A DNA stretch of 64,000 nucleotides. Source: Leeuwenhoekiella parthenopeia (lineage in GTDB: Bacteria > Bacteroidota > Bacteroidia > Flavobacteriales > Flavobacteriaceae). The stretch spans positions 1 through 64,000 of the forward strand of contig NZ_JAJGMW010000017.1 in assembly GCF_020782115.1 (NCBI RefSeq). Reading direction: 5' to 3'. Shown one piece after another: positions 26,546 through 36,134 of this stretch. The notes under the pieces were generated by a model. It had not been told where the DNA came from and ran no database searches. It saw only the letters and a list, made by a program, of their open reading frames with translations. Numbering within the stretch: the first letter of the stretch is position 1; every line of letters begins with the position of its first letter. The position numbers and the translations under genes are program-made.

Positions 26546-26576
26546 AAAACCCAATGCATGTTATACATTGGGTTTT
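26546..26576 (-). terminator. Rho-independent terminator of the SusC/D-GH10 operon
   Basis: A perfect 11-bp stem (AAAACCCAATG and CATTGGGTTTT) with a 9-base loop, followed in the minus direction by a T-rich run. It lies 17 bases after the stop of the CBM-interrupted GH10 gene. Confidence 0.85.
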
Positions 26577-26592
26577 GCCTTCAAAAAACTAA

Positions 26593-28281
26593 CTAATTCA
26601 CAACGTTTCCTCCAAGTCCTTCAACCACACCTCTGTAGGCCGGTTTACGGGTAAAGCCCTGTGTCCAGAGTCCAATGGGTTCGCCTGCTCTCCACGAAGA
26701 ATTTGCGGGACTGTCTGTAGGACTCCAGATTGTAATACCGTATTGCTGAGCCTGAGGTACTAAAGTAAAGTATTGCTCTAATACAAAGCGGTACATCTCC
26801 TCCTGAGCCAGATACAATTCTTCTGTAGCCTCTGTGGTTTGAACACCAACGCCAATATCCAATTCAGATATCTTTATCATTTTACCGGTTGCAGCCAGGA
26901 GTTTAAACATTTCGGTAATCTTGCCTTTATCTGAGTCCAGGCTTATGTGCATTTGTGTTCCTATTCCGTCAACACGGGCACCTTTTTCTTCAATGTATTT
27001 TACGTACTCTATAATTCCTTTACATTTATCAAGATTATACTCCAGATTATAGTCATTTATAAATAAAATGTCATCAGGGTTACCATACATTTCGGCCATC
27101 TTAAAAGCCACAACGCCATAATCTTTTCCGAGATAATCCTGCCAGTAAAACTCGTCAGCAGCCTTTGTTTTGCCAATTCCTGTTTTCAATTCGTAGGGAT
27201 TACCATCATCCATAGGTTCATTAACGACATCCCAGGCGTGTGTGTTGGATTTGGATACCTCCATAATACCTGATATCCATTTATCAAGGTGATAGGTAAG
27301 CGTATCTCGTTTTTCTTCGGGTGTACGCTCTATAAAAGTGCTGCCTGTTGCTTCATCATTAAACCAGCTAACTTTAAGGTTATCGAAATAATAAGTTGTG
27401 GCTGTGTTTCCTAAATTAAATGCGATTGTATTGCAATTTGAAGTATTATCTGCAATTGTCACCTCAACCGAAATATGTTTCCATTGGGGTTGTGCAGCTA
27501 CGGCACCAAAGAAATTCCAGTGCTTATAACCTCCGGGACTGGTTTGAGCCTGAGTCCCCATATTGGCATTTGCGTCTGCTCGCACATCCACTTCCAATCT
27601 GTATTTATCTCCCACAGCTGTTCTTCGAGAAAAGGTCACAAAGAGTTGCGATCTCCAATCGTCTGTCTGTACCGCCGGGTTTGTAACTTTCAGCGCTCGC
27701 CCGGTATTATTAAAACCTGCACCATCTGCAGTAAACCCAAGTATAGCATTAGCTCCGTTACTTTGGTAACCTGAAGCATCATCTGTCTCAAACGACTTAT
27801 CAAGAATAACCTCCCAATCTGGTAATGACTGTGAAGGAATTTCAACAGGAGCGATTGTACTGTTTAAAAAAGTAGCATTCTGATTGGCATGCCAAGCGAG
27901 CGTATGACCGTAAATAGAGACTTCATTTCTGGCAGTATTTTCAACAAATTGTGAAACAGCATCAAGGCTGAGGGAACCATCGTTGAGCACAACAGCACCA
28001 TGCTTCATAGCGTAACCGGCTGTAAGCTCCTGAAAATTTGTATTAGCCAGCAAATACATGGGCCCAAGATTATTATAGGTACCTATACCTATACCAGCTC
28101 CTAATTTAAAGTTAGGATTAGCAACATAGGTTTTGAGATTTTGCAAACCGTTAATTGCTTCCTGATTCTGAATGCTAAGAGGTTTTTCCACATCGAATTC
28201 AGGCATTTCCATGTCTGCGCAGCTTGCCATGCAAAGTGCCAAAACAGCCGCGGGAATGATTCTAAAATGTATATTTTTCAT
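26593..28281 (-). CDS. GH10 endo-xylanase with a carbohydrate-binding module inserted in the catalytic domain
   Basis: 562 residues. The lipoprotein signal ends at Cys21 (CMASCADME). The first part of the GH10 barrel runs to about residue 145 (GHTLAWHANQNATFLN). It is then broken by a beta-sandwich of about 150 residues (about 156-306, SFETDDASGYQSNGANA to YYFDNLKVSWF) that looks like a CBM4/9-type module. The barrel resumes with acid/base Glu355 in HAWDVVNEPMDDG and nucleophile Glu473 in IKISELDIG. This layout is known for surface xylanases of gut Bacteroidota such as the Bacteroides ovatus xylan locus. Anchored on the outer membrane, it probably makes the first cuts in xylan. It is the last gene of its operon, ending at a strong terminator. 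Confidence 0.93.
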   Translation of the reverse strand: MKNIHFRIIPAAVLALCMASCADMEMPEFDVEKPLSIQNQEAINGLQNLKTYVANPNFKLGAGIGIGTYNNLGPMYLLANTNFQELTAGYAMKHGAVVLNDGSLSLDAVSQFVENTARNEVSIYGHTLAWHANQNATFLNSTIAPVEIPSQSLPDWEVILDKSFETDDASGYQSNGANAILGFTADGAGFNNTGRALKVTNPAVQTDDWRSQLFVTFSRRTAVGDKYRLEVDVRADANANMGTQAQTSPGGYKHWNFFGAVAAQPQWKHISVEVTIADNTSNCNTIAFNLGNTATTYYFDNLKVSWFNDEATGSTFIERTPEEKRDTLTYHLDKWISGIMEVSKSNTHAWDVVNEPMDDGNPYELKTGIGKTKAADEFYWQDYLGKDYGVVAFKMAEMYGNPDDILFINDYNLEYNLDKCKGIIEYVKYIEEKGARVDGIGTQMHISLDSDKGKITEMFKLLAATGKMIKISELDIGVGVQTTEATEELYLAQEEMYRFVLEQYFTLVPQAQQYGITIWSPTDSPANSSWRAGEPIGLWTQGFTRKPAYRGVVEGLGGNVVN

Positions 28282-28310
28282 ATTTCAAATTTTTTAAAGT
28301 CAAAAAAGTC

Positions 28311-29351
28311 CTACTCTAAAATGGGTGTAAAGGTTTCTATAGTTACACCACGGTTTCGTACTACCAGTGTGTCTGTAGAAGTCACGCGTACATCGTCCAG
28401 ATCAAGCTCGTAATTCAGGTATAGAGCGTCACGGTCCTGACTGCCCCAGCTGTTTTTCTCGCCATCCTTTACAAAGGAGCCACTCCCTGTAGCGGTGTAT
28501 TCATTCGGTTCTGAGGAGCTTACTGTAGCATTACCTTCATCATCAATATTTACAAGCAGTACAATATTTCGATCAACACCAGCCCCATCCTGTAATGACA
28601 ATGGGAAGCGTACCTGTCTTCTACTAGTGGAAGTTAACTTAACCACCTCATCATCCTTAACATACTGCTCCTGACGGGTAATGGTCTCATTCAAAGACGT
28701 ATTACCATTTTTACCAACAATAACATCTTCACCTCTACGCAGGTAAAATGCTTCATAAGGATTTATATATTTTACCGCATAAAAAATAAAATCCTTAGGC
28801 TGTGTCGCCCAGTCTGTTGCTACACCCCGGCGTGGATTAGCCACCTGTGGCTCTCCTGATAAAATAGTGTCTACCACAGTAGCATTAGTCATACGTAAGG
28901 GGATCACGTAGTTTCGCCCTAAAGATTTAGGGTCTGCGAAGAAAGCCTCTGTTAACTGCACCTCAACACCTCCGGCAATTTCACCATTTGGGATTACGAT
29001 ACGGTTATCAGCTAACGTGTAATGAGTTGATGGAAGCGCCAGAACAGGCTCACCTGATCCTTCAAATACAAAACCATCTACCATTGCATTATCTACCTGA
29101 AAATCTACAGTCACATTTGACTCATTCTCGTAAAGCCCTCCAAGCGTGGCCATGATCATACACTTACCTTCATTATCTAAAGTGGTATCAAATATGTCTT
29201 CACCTAACGTAATGGTTCTCACCGGATATTGATAGGCAAAATACACAACCTGATAGTCGTAGTCAGGAAAGTCCCATTCTCCATTTTCACAAGAACTGAA
29301 AAGGGTGATAAGAAGTAAAAGAGTTATAAAAATGTTTTTTTTCATTGTCAT
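28311..29351 (-). CDS. Surface glycan-binding lipoprotein, DUF1735-type
   Basis: 346 residues; a second ATG six bases inside (29345) is equally possible. Lipoprotein signal with Cys21 (LITLFSSCENGEW). The start WDFPDYDYQVVYFAYQYPVRTITLG and the segment GLYENESNVTVDFQVDN belong to the DUF1735-like beta-sandwich found at the N-terminus of SusE-position proteins. In known xylan loci the gene directly after SusD and before the GH10 codes for a surface glycan-binding protein, and this one holds exactly that place. It would hold xylan at the cell surface for the SusC/SusD pair. No catalytic motif is seen; the binding ligand is inferred from context. Confidence 0.75.
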   Translation of the reverse strand: MTMKKNIFITLLLLITLFSSCENGEWDFPDYDYQVVYFAYQYPVRTITLGEDIFDTTLDNEGKCMIMATLGGLYENESNVTVDFQVDNAMVDGFVFEGSGEPVLALPSTHYTLADNRIVIPNGEIAGGVEVQLTEAFFADPKSLGRNYVIPLRMTNATVVDTILSGEPQVANPRRGVATDWATQPKDFIFYAVKYINPYEAFYLRRGEDVIVGKNGNTSLNETITRQEQYVKDDEVVKLTSTSRRQVRFPLSLQDGAGVDRNIVLLVNIDDEGNATVSSSEPNEYTATGSGSFVKDGEKNSWGSQDRDALYLNYELDLDDVRVTSTDTLVVRNRGVTIETFTPILE

Positions 29352-29373
29352 CTAATTATTTTTTAAGTGAGTT

Positions 29374-31116
29374 TTACCAACCCCGATTTTGTTCCAGTTC
29401 ATCAAACTTTAAAGTTTCCAGATAAGGTACAGGACCATATTGCATATAATCCTGGTACTGCCGTTCTTCTACATCAATCCTATTGAAAATGCCGTTAACA
29501 ATAGAAACACCATCAGCAGTTTCTGTGAGGTCCAGACCCCAGCGACGTAAATCCCAAAAACGGAAACCTTCAAAGCAAAGCTCGAGACGGCGCTCATTGC
29601 GTATTAACGTGCGCATGGCGTTCTTATCCCCGCGAATAGATTCTAGATAAGCATCGGGCTGAGTAATACCGGCACGTCTGCGTATTGCGGCAATTACATC
29701 ATAAGCAGAGAATGCATAAGAACCTGTACCGGTAGGTCCCCAGGCCTCATTTGCAGCCTCGGCATAGATCAGATAAAGTTCGGTATACCGAATGCGGGGT
29801 TTGTAATGCAACTGTTGTGTGGTGGTTGCCGTACTTAAGTTTACATCCTGTCTTAATAATTTTCTCATATAATATCCCGTACGCGTAGAAGTCGCCTCTT
29901 CATTTAAAGCATCATCAGTACCACCGTCTGCAGCTGTTATAATAGTCGATGCGTTTACACCTGCAGTTGCACGGTTTACCAGAACATATGCACGCAATCT
30001 TGGATCGCGGTTAGTATAGGGATTGGCAGGATCATAATTACTTGCAGGATTTGAGATGGGATATCCATTAACCGTAGGAAAGGCATCTACAAGATTTTGA
30101 GTTGGATTAAGTCTTCCACGTCCATTTAATGTAGGCGGAAAATGATCTGCTTCCAGGTTATTACTATTGCTAACATCCCCTCTCCACAAAATTTCACGAG
30201 GATTTGATCCTCCTCCTAAAGCTGCTATTTCTGCGATATTTGTATACCAGGTATGACCATTTGATGCAATGCCGCCTATTCCCCCATTAAGTGTAAGTAC
30301 GTCACCGGCATAATTTGCGGCCATTTCCCAGCTAATATCGCTTATATCACTATAAGCCGGGCTCGCTGCCATTAGAGCTGCCTGTGCTTTTAAAGCTTTG
30401 ACAATTCTGCCGCTTACCCGTTGTCTCCCACGCTCACCAAAAACCCGGTTGAAGTCATTTGTGTTTGTGATACCACTAGGCAGTAAGCTGGGGTCGTTTA
30501 TATCTTCATAATCTAAAGCCAACATTTCATCTGCCTGATTGAGATCATTCATCAATTGCGTCATACAGGCGTTAAATGTTGCTCGGGGAAGATTAAACTC
30601 AGATTCAGGATTTTCCGGCTCGAGAATAATGGGCACTCCCAATAGCTCACCGTTAGCAAATCCGGCGTGAGCCTGTAGCAGGTAATACATATGCAGGCCT
30701 CTAAGTCCGTATGCCTCTCCTTTTAATCTTCGGTTGTATAAGGCATTAATATTTGGATCTGTTGCCCACTCTACATTATCTGCTTCCGAAAGGAAAATAT
30801 TTAAATATTGTATCGCTGATCGGGAACGCTGCCACTGAGTAAACGGATCAAAGTTTGAAGCCCATTGCCCTGTAGCTGCTCTACGAAAGTTATTGTCGAT
30901 ATCGTTAGAAACCGCATCATCTGTGGCTACATCATCAAAAGACCAGTTTAAAGTAGGTATTCTCAAATACGCATTAAGCAACAATCCTTCGGCATACGTC
31001 GGGTCATTATACGCATCATCTAAATCCCGGTTATTCTCAATTGCAGGTTCAAATAAATCATCGCAGCCTGTAAGTGTTAAAATAGCGAGTAGAAAAAGTA
31101 AGATCTTAGTATTCAT
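29374..31116 (-). CDS. SusD-family outer-membrane lipoprotein (xylan locus, second pair)
   Basis: About 580 residues from ATG 31116, chosen because MNTKILLFLLAILTLTGC gives a lipobox with Cys18; an upstream ATG adds five residues. The fold is seen in YAEGLLLNAYLRI, LKGEAYGLRGLHMYYLLQAH, the RaqSusD-type AAAN region (YLIYAEAANEAWG) and the closing RRLELCFEGFRFWDLRRWGL. SusD proteins lie on SusC as a lid and present glycan for import. It is partnered with the SusC gene 25 bases upstream and is followed by the DUF1735-type glycan-binding protein. Ligand: probably xylo-oligosaccharides, by context. Confidence 0.92.
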   Translation of the reverse strand: MNTKILLFLLAILTLTGCDDLFEPAIENNRDLDDAYNDPTYAEGLLLNAYLRIPTLNWSFDDVATDDAVSNDIDNNFRRAATGQWASNFDPFTQWQRSRSAIQYLNIFLSEADNVEWATDPNINALYNRRLKGEAYGLRGLHMYYLLQAHAGFANGELLGVPIILEPENPESEFNLPRATFNACMTQLMNDLNQADEMLALDYEDINDPSLLPSGITNTNDFNRVFGERGRQRVSGRIVKALKAQAALMAASPAYSDISDISWEMAANYAGDVLTLNGGIGGIASNGHTWYTNIAEIAALGGGSNPREILWRGDVSNSNNLEADHFPPTLNGRGRLNPTQNLVDAFPTVNGYPISNPASNYDPANPYTNRDPRLRAYVLVNRATAGVNASTIITAADGGTDDALNEEATSTRTGYYMRKLLRQDVNLSTATTTQQLHYKPRIRYTELYLIYAEAANEAWGPTGTGSYAFSAYDVIAAIRRRAGITQPDAYLESIRGDKNAMRTLIRNERRLELCFEGFRFWDLRRWGLDLTETADGVSIVNGIFNRIDVEERQYQDYMQYGPVPYLETLKFDELEQNRGW

Positions 31117-31141
31117 ATTTTTTTGATACATATAGAATTAA

Positions 31142-34100
31142 TTAAAACAGCGCTTTAAGGCCAAGGTTGTAAAATCGCGTTTGTGGAGCATTACCTATGT
31201 TGAGCTCCATCAACTCACGCTCTGATGAGAACGTAAAGAGGTTTGCTCCGCTTACATAAATGTTTAGGTTTTTTAGAAACGAATCGCTACCCAGGATTCC
31301 GGCTGGGATGTCATAACTTACCTGAACTTTAGCAAGATCTATGCGATCTGTACTATACATCCAGAAGTCTGAATTTCTAAAGTTGCGCTCCCCATTTTGT
31401 GTAGTAAGTCTGGGATAGGTTGCTGTTGCAGCAGTCTCCGGTGTCCAGCGATCTCTAACCACAGTTGAGTATTTATCTTCACCGTCTATCCAGAAGTACG
31501 AACCATTTTTCATTGCGTGTGCACCCGTTTGACCGGTCGCCAAAGCAAAGAAGGTTAAGTTTTTCCATTTGGCACTCAGATGAATTCCTGCTGAAAGCGG
31601 TGCGCCACTCCAGCCCCATTTACCCAGATAAACCTCGTCTTCATTATTAATGATTCCATCACCGTTTTGATCTATATAACGTATATCACCAGCAGTTGTA
31701 CCTCTACCTCCCAAGGCATCCTGATTGGGAGCACTTGCAACTTCGTCGTCTGAACTAAAGAAGCCATCACTGCGTAGACCAAACATCGCATCGATAGGTT
31801 TCCCCTCCCGGTTTTGATACTCATTTTCAAATAATTCTGCTCGCTGCGATGCCTTTGTATCGTAGTAGATACCTGCTAAACCTACAGTCCAGTCGATGCT
31901 ACCAATAGTTTTAGAATAGGTAATATCAAAATCAAAACCAATACGATCATCGTTATTGTAGTTTATATAAGGAACAAACGAACTTGCTGGAAAACCGGTT
32001 TGAAAGTAATTGGGATACAACACTCCGGGCTGAATGATGTTTCCTTTCATTCGGTTTGCGAAAAATGCGGTTTGAAAGCTGATCGAATTATTAAACAGTG
32101 AACCTTTAAGTTCTACATTGATTTCTTTTCTTCTGGCAAAAGTAAGTTCGGGATTTCCTGCCTGAAGCGAATTGGTTGAACGCGTAAGCGCTCCATCCCT
32201 CCAGCTGAACCAGGCTCCTTCCGTTTGAGAATAAATAGTCTCGTGAGCATAATATTGATTAGCCCCAAATCCCAAATCGGTGCTTAATACCCCTGCAGAA
32301 ACCGAAAGCTCTAAGTCATTTACGATTGAAGAATTTTCGAGGAACGGCTCGCGTCCTATTTTCCACGCGACTGTAGCTGTGGGTGAATACCCTGTGCGCT
32401 GGCCCTTAGCAAATCGGGCAGAATGTACAACTGCCTCATTAAAGAGTACGTAATATCTGTTTTTGTAATTGTAAGCCAGCTGTAAACCTAAATTAGCACT
32501 GCTAATGCGGTGATACTGTCCGGAGAGGGTCTGTTGCCATCCTCCTGCCACCAACATTGCTGAAAGATTGTGATTTTCGGCCAATTCAGTTTCATAATTC
32601 AGTTGACTGGAAAATGAGATAGTCTGTTGATAGAAACTATTGCTTATGTTTTGAATACCGGTTCTGGCATCTTCACCATATCGAATTAAGCTTCCGATCT
32701 CATCCTGTCCGTTTACATTTATCCAATTTGCTCCATAAACCGAATACTGGTTGTTGTAAGACTGATTGTATGAAGTTGAATAATCTACACCAAAGGTAGT
32801 GTTAAGAGTCAATCCCTTTAAAGCCCGGTTTAAATCTGCATCTATAGAGGTATTGAATTGAAATTCCCTGCTGGTAAAAGTATTGTAACCCCCTGCATAA
32901 ATAGAGGCAAAAGCGTTGGTCTGATCAATTTGAGAACCTCCAAGCAAAAATCTGCCGTCGATAATATTTGAGCTGTTTTGAGCCAGGATTCTGGCGGTTT
33001 CGTTACCCTCAGATATAAAACTTAAAGGAATTAACGGTGAAAAACGATTAGGTCTTACCGTTGCTGCATTTCCCCAATAATTTGCATTAACGCCTCTACC
33101 ACTATAGTAAATGGCATTAGCCCCTAATGATGCAGAGATCCAGTCATTTAATTTTAAATCGACATTACCCCTTACATTAAACCGCTCTGTCTTATTGTTT
33201 ACGGCCTCACCAAAATCAATTTGGTTTCCGGTTCTAAAAAAGCCGATATCGGTATAATAACGTGCTGATTCATTTCCGCCTGAAATTTCAACGGTAGCAT
33301 CGTAACGTTCATAAACGGGCTTTAAATACTCATCGCTGTAAAAGTTGACACTGGGGTATCTAAATGGATTACTACCTGATGCGTGATTAAATATTTCCTC
33401 GTCTGAATACAATGCTGAGATCCCATCATTGGCTCTGGCCTCGTTATAATAAGTCATATATTCTGCAGAACCCAGATACTGCGGGTATCGCTTCGGAACA
33501 AATAAACCTGCATCTACACGCGCACTGATCTGTTGCTTACCAATTTCTCCGCGTTTGGTGGTAATAAGAATTACACCCTGAGCGGCACGGCTACCGTATA
33601 AGGCAGCTGCCGTTACCCCTTTCAGAAAAGTAACCTGTTCAATTTCAACAGGTAAAGCACTTCCCGCACTTCGCGGCACTCCATCTACCAAAACGAGATA
33701 GTTTCCCATTCCCCAGATGTTACCGCCATTAAAGCCTCCTATGAAGGCATTTAAACCATCCAAACTATACGTTGTGTAATTTTTGTCCAGAATTTCCGGA
33801 AGATTAATGTGTGAAGTACCCCCTGCAACAATCTCACCTTCTTCGACCTTCTGAAATGCAATCTGCACTTCACTGTTTGATCCTTTAACCAGAACAATGT
33901 CTTCCTGATATTCATCTGCAGTTATGGAAATAGATTTAAAACCTTCTGCAGTTATTTGGAGAAATGATCCCGGGTTTACGGAAATTGTAAATTGCCCGGT
34001 TTCATCAGTTATTGCAAAAACATCTTCTTGCTTATTTTGAACTATAGCGCCTTGAACCGGCTCACCGGATGCATCCAAAATACGGGCTTCAACGACTATT

Positions 34101-34183
34101 TGCTCTTCGCTTTGAGCGGTTAGGTTAAGCGAAGTCAAAGCAATTAAAGCAAACAAGACAATTTTTGTTCGTAAGTATTTCAT
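31142..34183 (-). CDS. SusC-family TonB-dependent transporter (xylan locus, second pair)
   Basis: 1013 residues with signal peptide to about residue 23 (ALIALTSLNLTAQ). A carboxypeptidase-like regulatory domain follows (VEARILDASGEPVQGAIVQN, about 28-110), then the plug with VLVDGVPRSAGSALPVEIEQ and YGSRAAQGVILITTKRGE, and the long beta-barrel ending YNLGLKALF. It imports xylan oligosaccharides across the outer membrane with TonB energy. Its N-terminal plug region departs from the usual form (no VVVGYG box; instead an IVAGGTSHINLPE stretch), which sets it apart from the first pair. It is in one operon with the first SusC/SusD pair, 47 bases after it. Confidence 0.92.
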   Translation of the reverse strand: MKYLRTKIVLFALIALTSLNLTAQSEEQIVVEARILDASGEPVQGAIVQNKQEDVFAITDETGQFTISVNPGSFLQITAEGFKSISITADEYQEDIVLVKGSNSEVQIAFQKVEEGEIVAGGTSHINLPEILDKNYTTYSLDGLNAFIGGFNGGNIWGMGNYLVLVDGVPRSAGSALPVEIEQVTFLKGVTAAALYGSRAAQGVILITTKRGEIGKQQISARVDAGLFVPKRYPQYLGSAEYMTYYNEARANDGISALYSDEEIFNHASGSNPFRYPSVNFYSDEYLKPVYERYDATVEISGGNESARYYTDIGFFRTGNQIDFGEAVNNKTERFNVRGNVDLKLNDWISASLGANAIYYSGRGVNANYWGNAATVRPNRFSPLIPLSFISEGNETARILAQNSSNIIDGRFLLGGSQIDQTNAFASIYAGGYNTFTSREFQFNTSIDADLNRALKGLTLNTTFGVDYSTSYNQSYNNQYSVYGANWINVNGQDEIGSLIRYGEDARTGIQNISNSFYQQTISFSSQLNYETELAENHNLSAMLVAGGWQQTLSGQYHRISSANLGLQLAYNYKNRYYVLFNEAVVHSARFAKGQRTGYSPTATVAWKIGREPFLENSSIVNDLELSVSAGVLSTDLGFGANQYYAHETIYSQTEGAWFSWRDGALTRSTNSLQAGNPELTFARRKEINVELKGSLFNNSISFQTAFFANRMKGNIIQPGVLYPNYFQTGFPASSFVPYINYNNDDRIGFDFDITYSKTIGSIDWTVGLAGIYYDTKASQRAELFENEYQNREGKPIDAMFGLRSDGFFSSDDEVASAPNQDALGGRGTTAGDIRYIDQNGDGIINNEDEVYLGKWGWSGAPLSAGIHLSAKWKNLTFFALATGQTGAHAMKNGSYFWIDGEDKYSTVVRDRWTPETAATATYPRLTTQNGERNFRNSDFWMYSTDRIDLAKVQVSYDIPAGILGSDSFLKNLNIYVSGANLFTFSSERELMELNIGNAPQTRFYNLGLKALF

Positions 34184-34230
34184 TTAGTATTTCGTTTGGA
34201 TTATTTTAATTAAAGTGCGGTCTTATGAAA

Positions 34231-36123
34231 TTACCATCCCGGGTTCTGACTAAACTCCAGATAAATATTTACATCCGAATTTTTCAGAGGAAGCCAGTAA
34301 TGCTTTGTAGAATAATCACGCTCCAGAATTACTTCTTCTCTAATATTTAGTACACGGTTTGCGGTTGGATCTTCAGCGTCGAAGTTACCGGCACGGTCAA
34401 ACTCCAGGGCTGTTTTAAGCGTATAGGGTTTTTCGATAAGTAGCAACCATCTTCTTAAATCATTAAAACGGTGACCTTCAAAAGAAAGTTCTACAGCACG
34501 CTCTCTGCGCACCTCACTCATAAAGCCGTCTATGCCGGCCGGTACAGCACCTACACCCAATCTTACAGGGTCAACACCCGCGCGATTACGCACAACATTT
34601 ACCGCCTCGATAGCTGTTTTTGAAAAATTTCCTGATTTCCCGTTGGGGCTTCCATAAGCCTGAGCAGCAGCTTCAGCATACATCAGGTATACATCAGACA
34701 AGCGCATCCAGGGTAAATGCAGGTTTAGGTTTGCTCCATAATTAAAACCATCATCATATCTATTGGCCGTAATCGGTATAAACTTGTAGTTCAAAAACCC
34801 GGAGCGACTACCGGTACTTACATCCCGATAACTACCTTTAGAATATAAGTTGGCAAATCGATGCTGCTCTACGTCTGCGGGCATAGCACCCTGCACAACC
34901 TTAACGCCGTCAAAAATGATGTCGTGGTAAAAACGGGGGTCACGATCTTTCCATGGGTATTCGGGATCATAACCGGATACGTCATCTGGTTTAGTTATGT
35001 CTGCAATAGGCAAACCGTTGGCCATACCGTAAAAGTTGACATAGTTTGCAGTAGGCATAAAGTTGCTGCCGTCCTGTATAATTGCCGGCTGATATTGCTT
35101 ACTGGTACCCCAGTTAGAACCATTTGCACCGAAATAAGGTCCTCTGAAAATAGCTTCTGTACCTCCCGGAATTCTCCATCCCTGACCGGTAGTGTAGAAA
35201 TTATCGCTATATCGCTCAAATGGAATAAGGTCGTACTGAGTACTTCCACTTTCAACAAGAGATAGCAATTCACCAAAAGCATCTGCGGCTTTCTTAGCAT
35301 AATCTGAGTTGTATTGGCGAGAGCCTGTAGATTCTAAATTCATCAACGGACTTGCAGCCCATAGGTAATTTTTACCCAAATAACCCAGCGCCATGATCTT
35401 ATTGATTCTCAGGTCATTTTTACCACTGGTTGCAGCACCCGGCTGAGTACCGTCCCAGTTTACCGGTAACAGATTTGCAGCCTCTCTCAGGTCTGCGGCA
35501 ACACGGTCTGCACACTCCTGATAACTTAAGCGAGGTAAACGTAAGGGTTCGTCACTAGGCAGTACATAGTCTATATACGGTAAGCCTCCAAAATACTGGA
35601 TCATTTGAAAATGGAACCATCCTCTAAAAAATAAGAGTTGTCCTTTAATATAATCACGCTCCTGAGGTGTTGCATCAACAAGCAAATCAAGATTTTCCAA
35701 TCCTAAATTCGCCTTACGCAGACCGTACCAGCCGTTTCTCCATAAATCCTTTTGGAAACGGTCGTTATTTCTTGAGGCATCTGCCTGGTTTAACCAGGAT
35801 GCACCCCAACCGTCATACTCACTCTGCCATCCCCAAAAATTACCATCATCAAACTTGTGGATGACGTGAAAGTTCATGTCTGCCGAAGTGATCTCATCGT
35901 CACCCCAGTTCCAGGAATTGGTCCAGTACGCGTTAGAAAAATCGGGGATACAGTGATATAACTCTTCTGTAAATCCCTGAAAATTTCTGAAGTTCTTAAA
36001 TGCTTCTTCTTCTGAAATGATTGATTCAGGTTCCTTATCAAGGTATTCCTCGCACGAGGTTACCATCAAAACAGAAACAATCACCAGGCAATAGTTAATT
36101 AAATTTTTAGTAAACGTTTTCAT
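34231..36123 (-). CDS. SusD-family outer-membrane lipoprotein (xylan locus, first pair)
   Basis: About 630 residues from the ATG at 36123. The frame is open further upstream, but only this start gives a lipoprotein signal (MKTFTKNLINYCLVIVSVLM then VTSC, Cys24). SusD features: EEAFKNFRNFQGFTEELYHC, LLFFRGWFHFQMIQYFGGLPYIDYVL, YLMYAEAAAQAYG and the C-terminal RRERAVELSFEGHRFNDLRRW. It works with the SusC protein encoded just before it, to which the two starts and stops are only 11 bases apart. It has long inserted loops compared with shorter SusD proteins, which is common in xylan-binding members. Confidence 0.92.
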   Translation of the reverse strand: MKTFTKNLINYCLVIVSVLMVTSCEEYLDKEPESIISEEEAFKNFRNFQGFTEELYHCIPDFSNAYWTNSWNWGDDEITSADMNFHVIHKFDDGNFWGWQSEYDGWGASWLNQADASRNNDRFQKDLWRNGWYGLRKANLGLENLDLLVDATPQERDYIKGQLLFFRGWFHFQMIQYFGGLPYIDYVLPSDEPLRLPRLSYQECADRVAADLREAANLLPVNWDGTQPGAATSGKNDLRINKIMALGYLGKNYLWAASPLMNLESTGSRQYNSDYAKKAADAFGELLSLVESGSTQYDLIPFERYSDNFYTTGQGWRIPGGTEAIFRGPYFGANGSNWGTSKQYQPAIIQDGSNFMPTANYVNFYGMANGLPIADITKPDDVSGYDPEYPWKDRDPRFYHDIIFDGVKVVQGAMPADVEQHRFANLYSKGSYRDVSTGSRSGFLNYKFIPITANRYDDGFNYGANLNLHLPWMRLSDVYLMYAEAAAQAYGSPNGKSGNFSKTAIEAVNVVRNRAGVDPVRLGVGAVPAGIDGFMSEVRRERAVELSFEGHRFNDLRRWLLLIEKPYTLKTALEFDRAGNFDAEDPTANRVLNIREEVILERDYSTKHYWLPLKNSDVNIYLEFSQNPGW

Positions 36124-36134
36124 AATAACAATTT

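Larger units (their letters stand above)
26279..26592. other. Intergenic region between two GH10 genes
   Basis: This 314-base gap holds the terminator of the upstream operon at 26546-26576, the LacI-type palindrome at 26399-26410 and a promoter element at 26374-26381. It therefore splits the minus-strand xylan genes into two transcription units. No small gene was seen. Confidence 0.7.
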
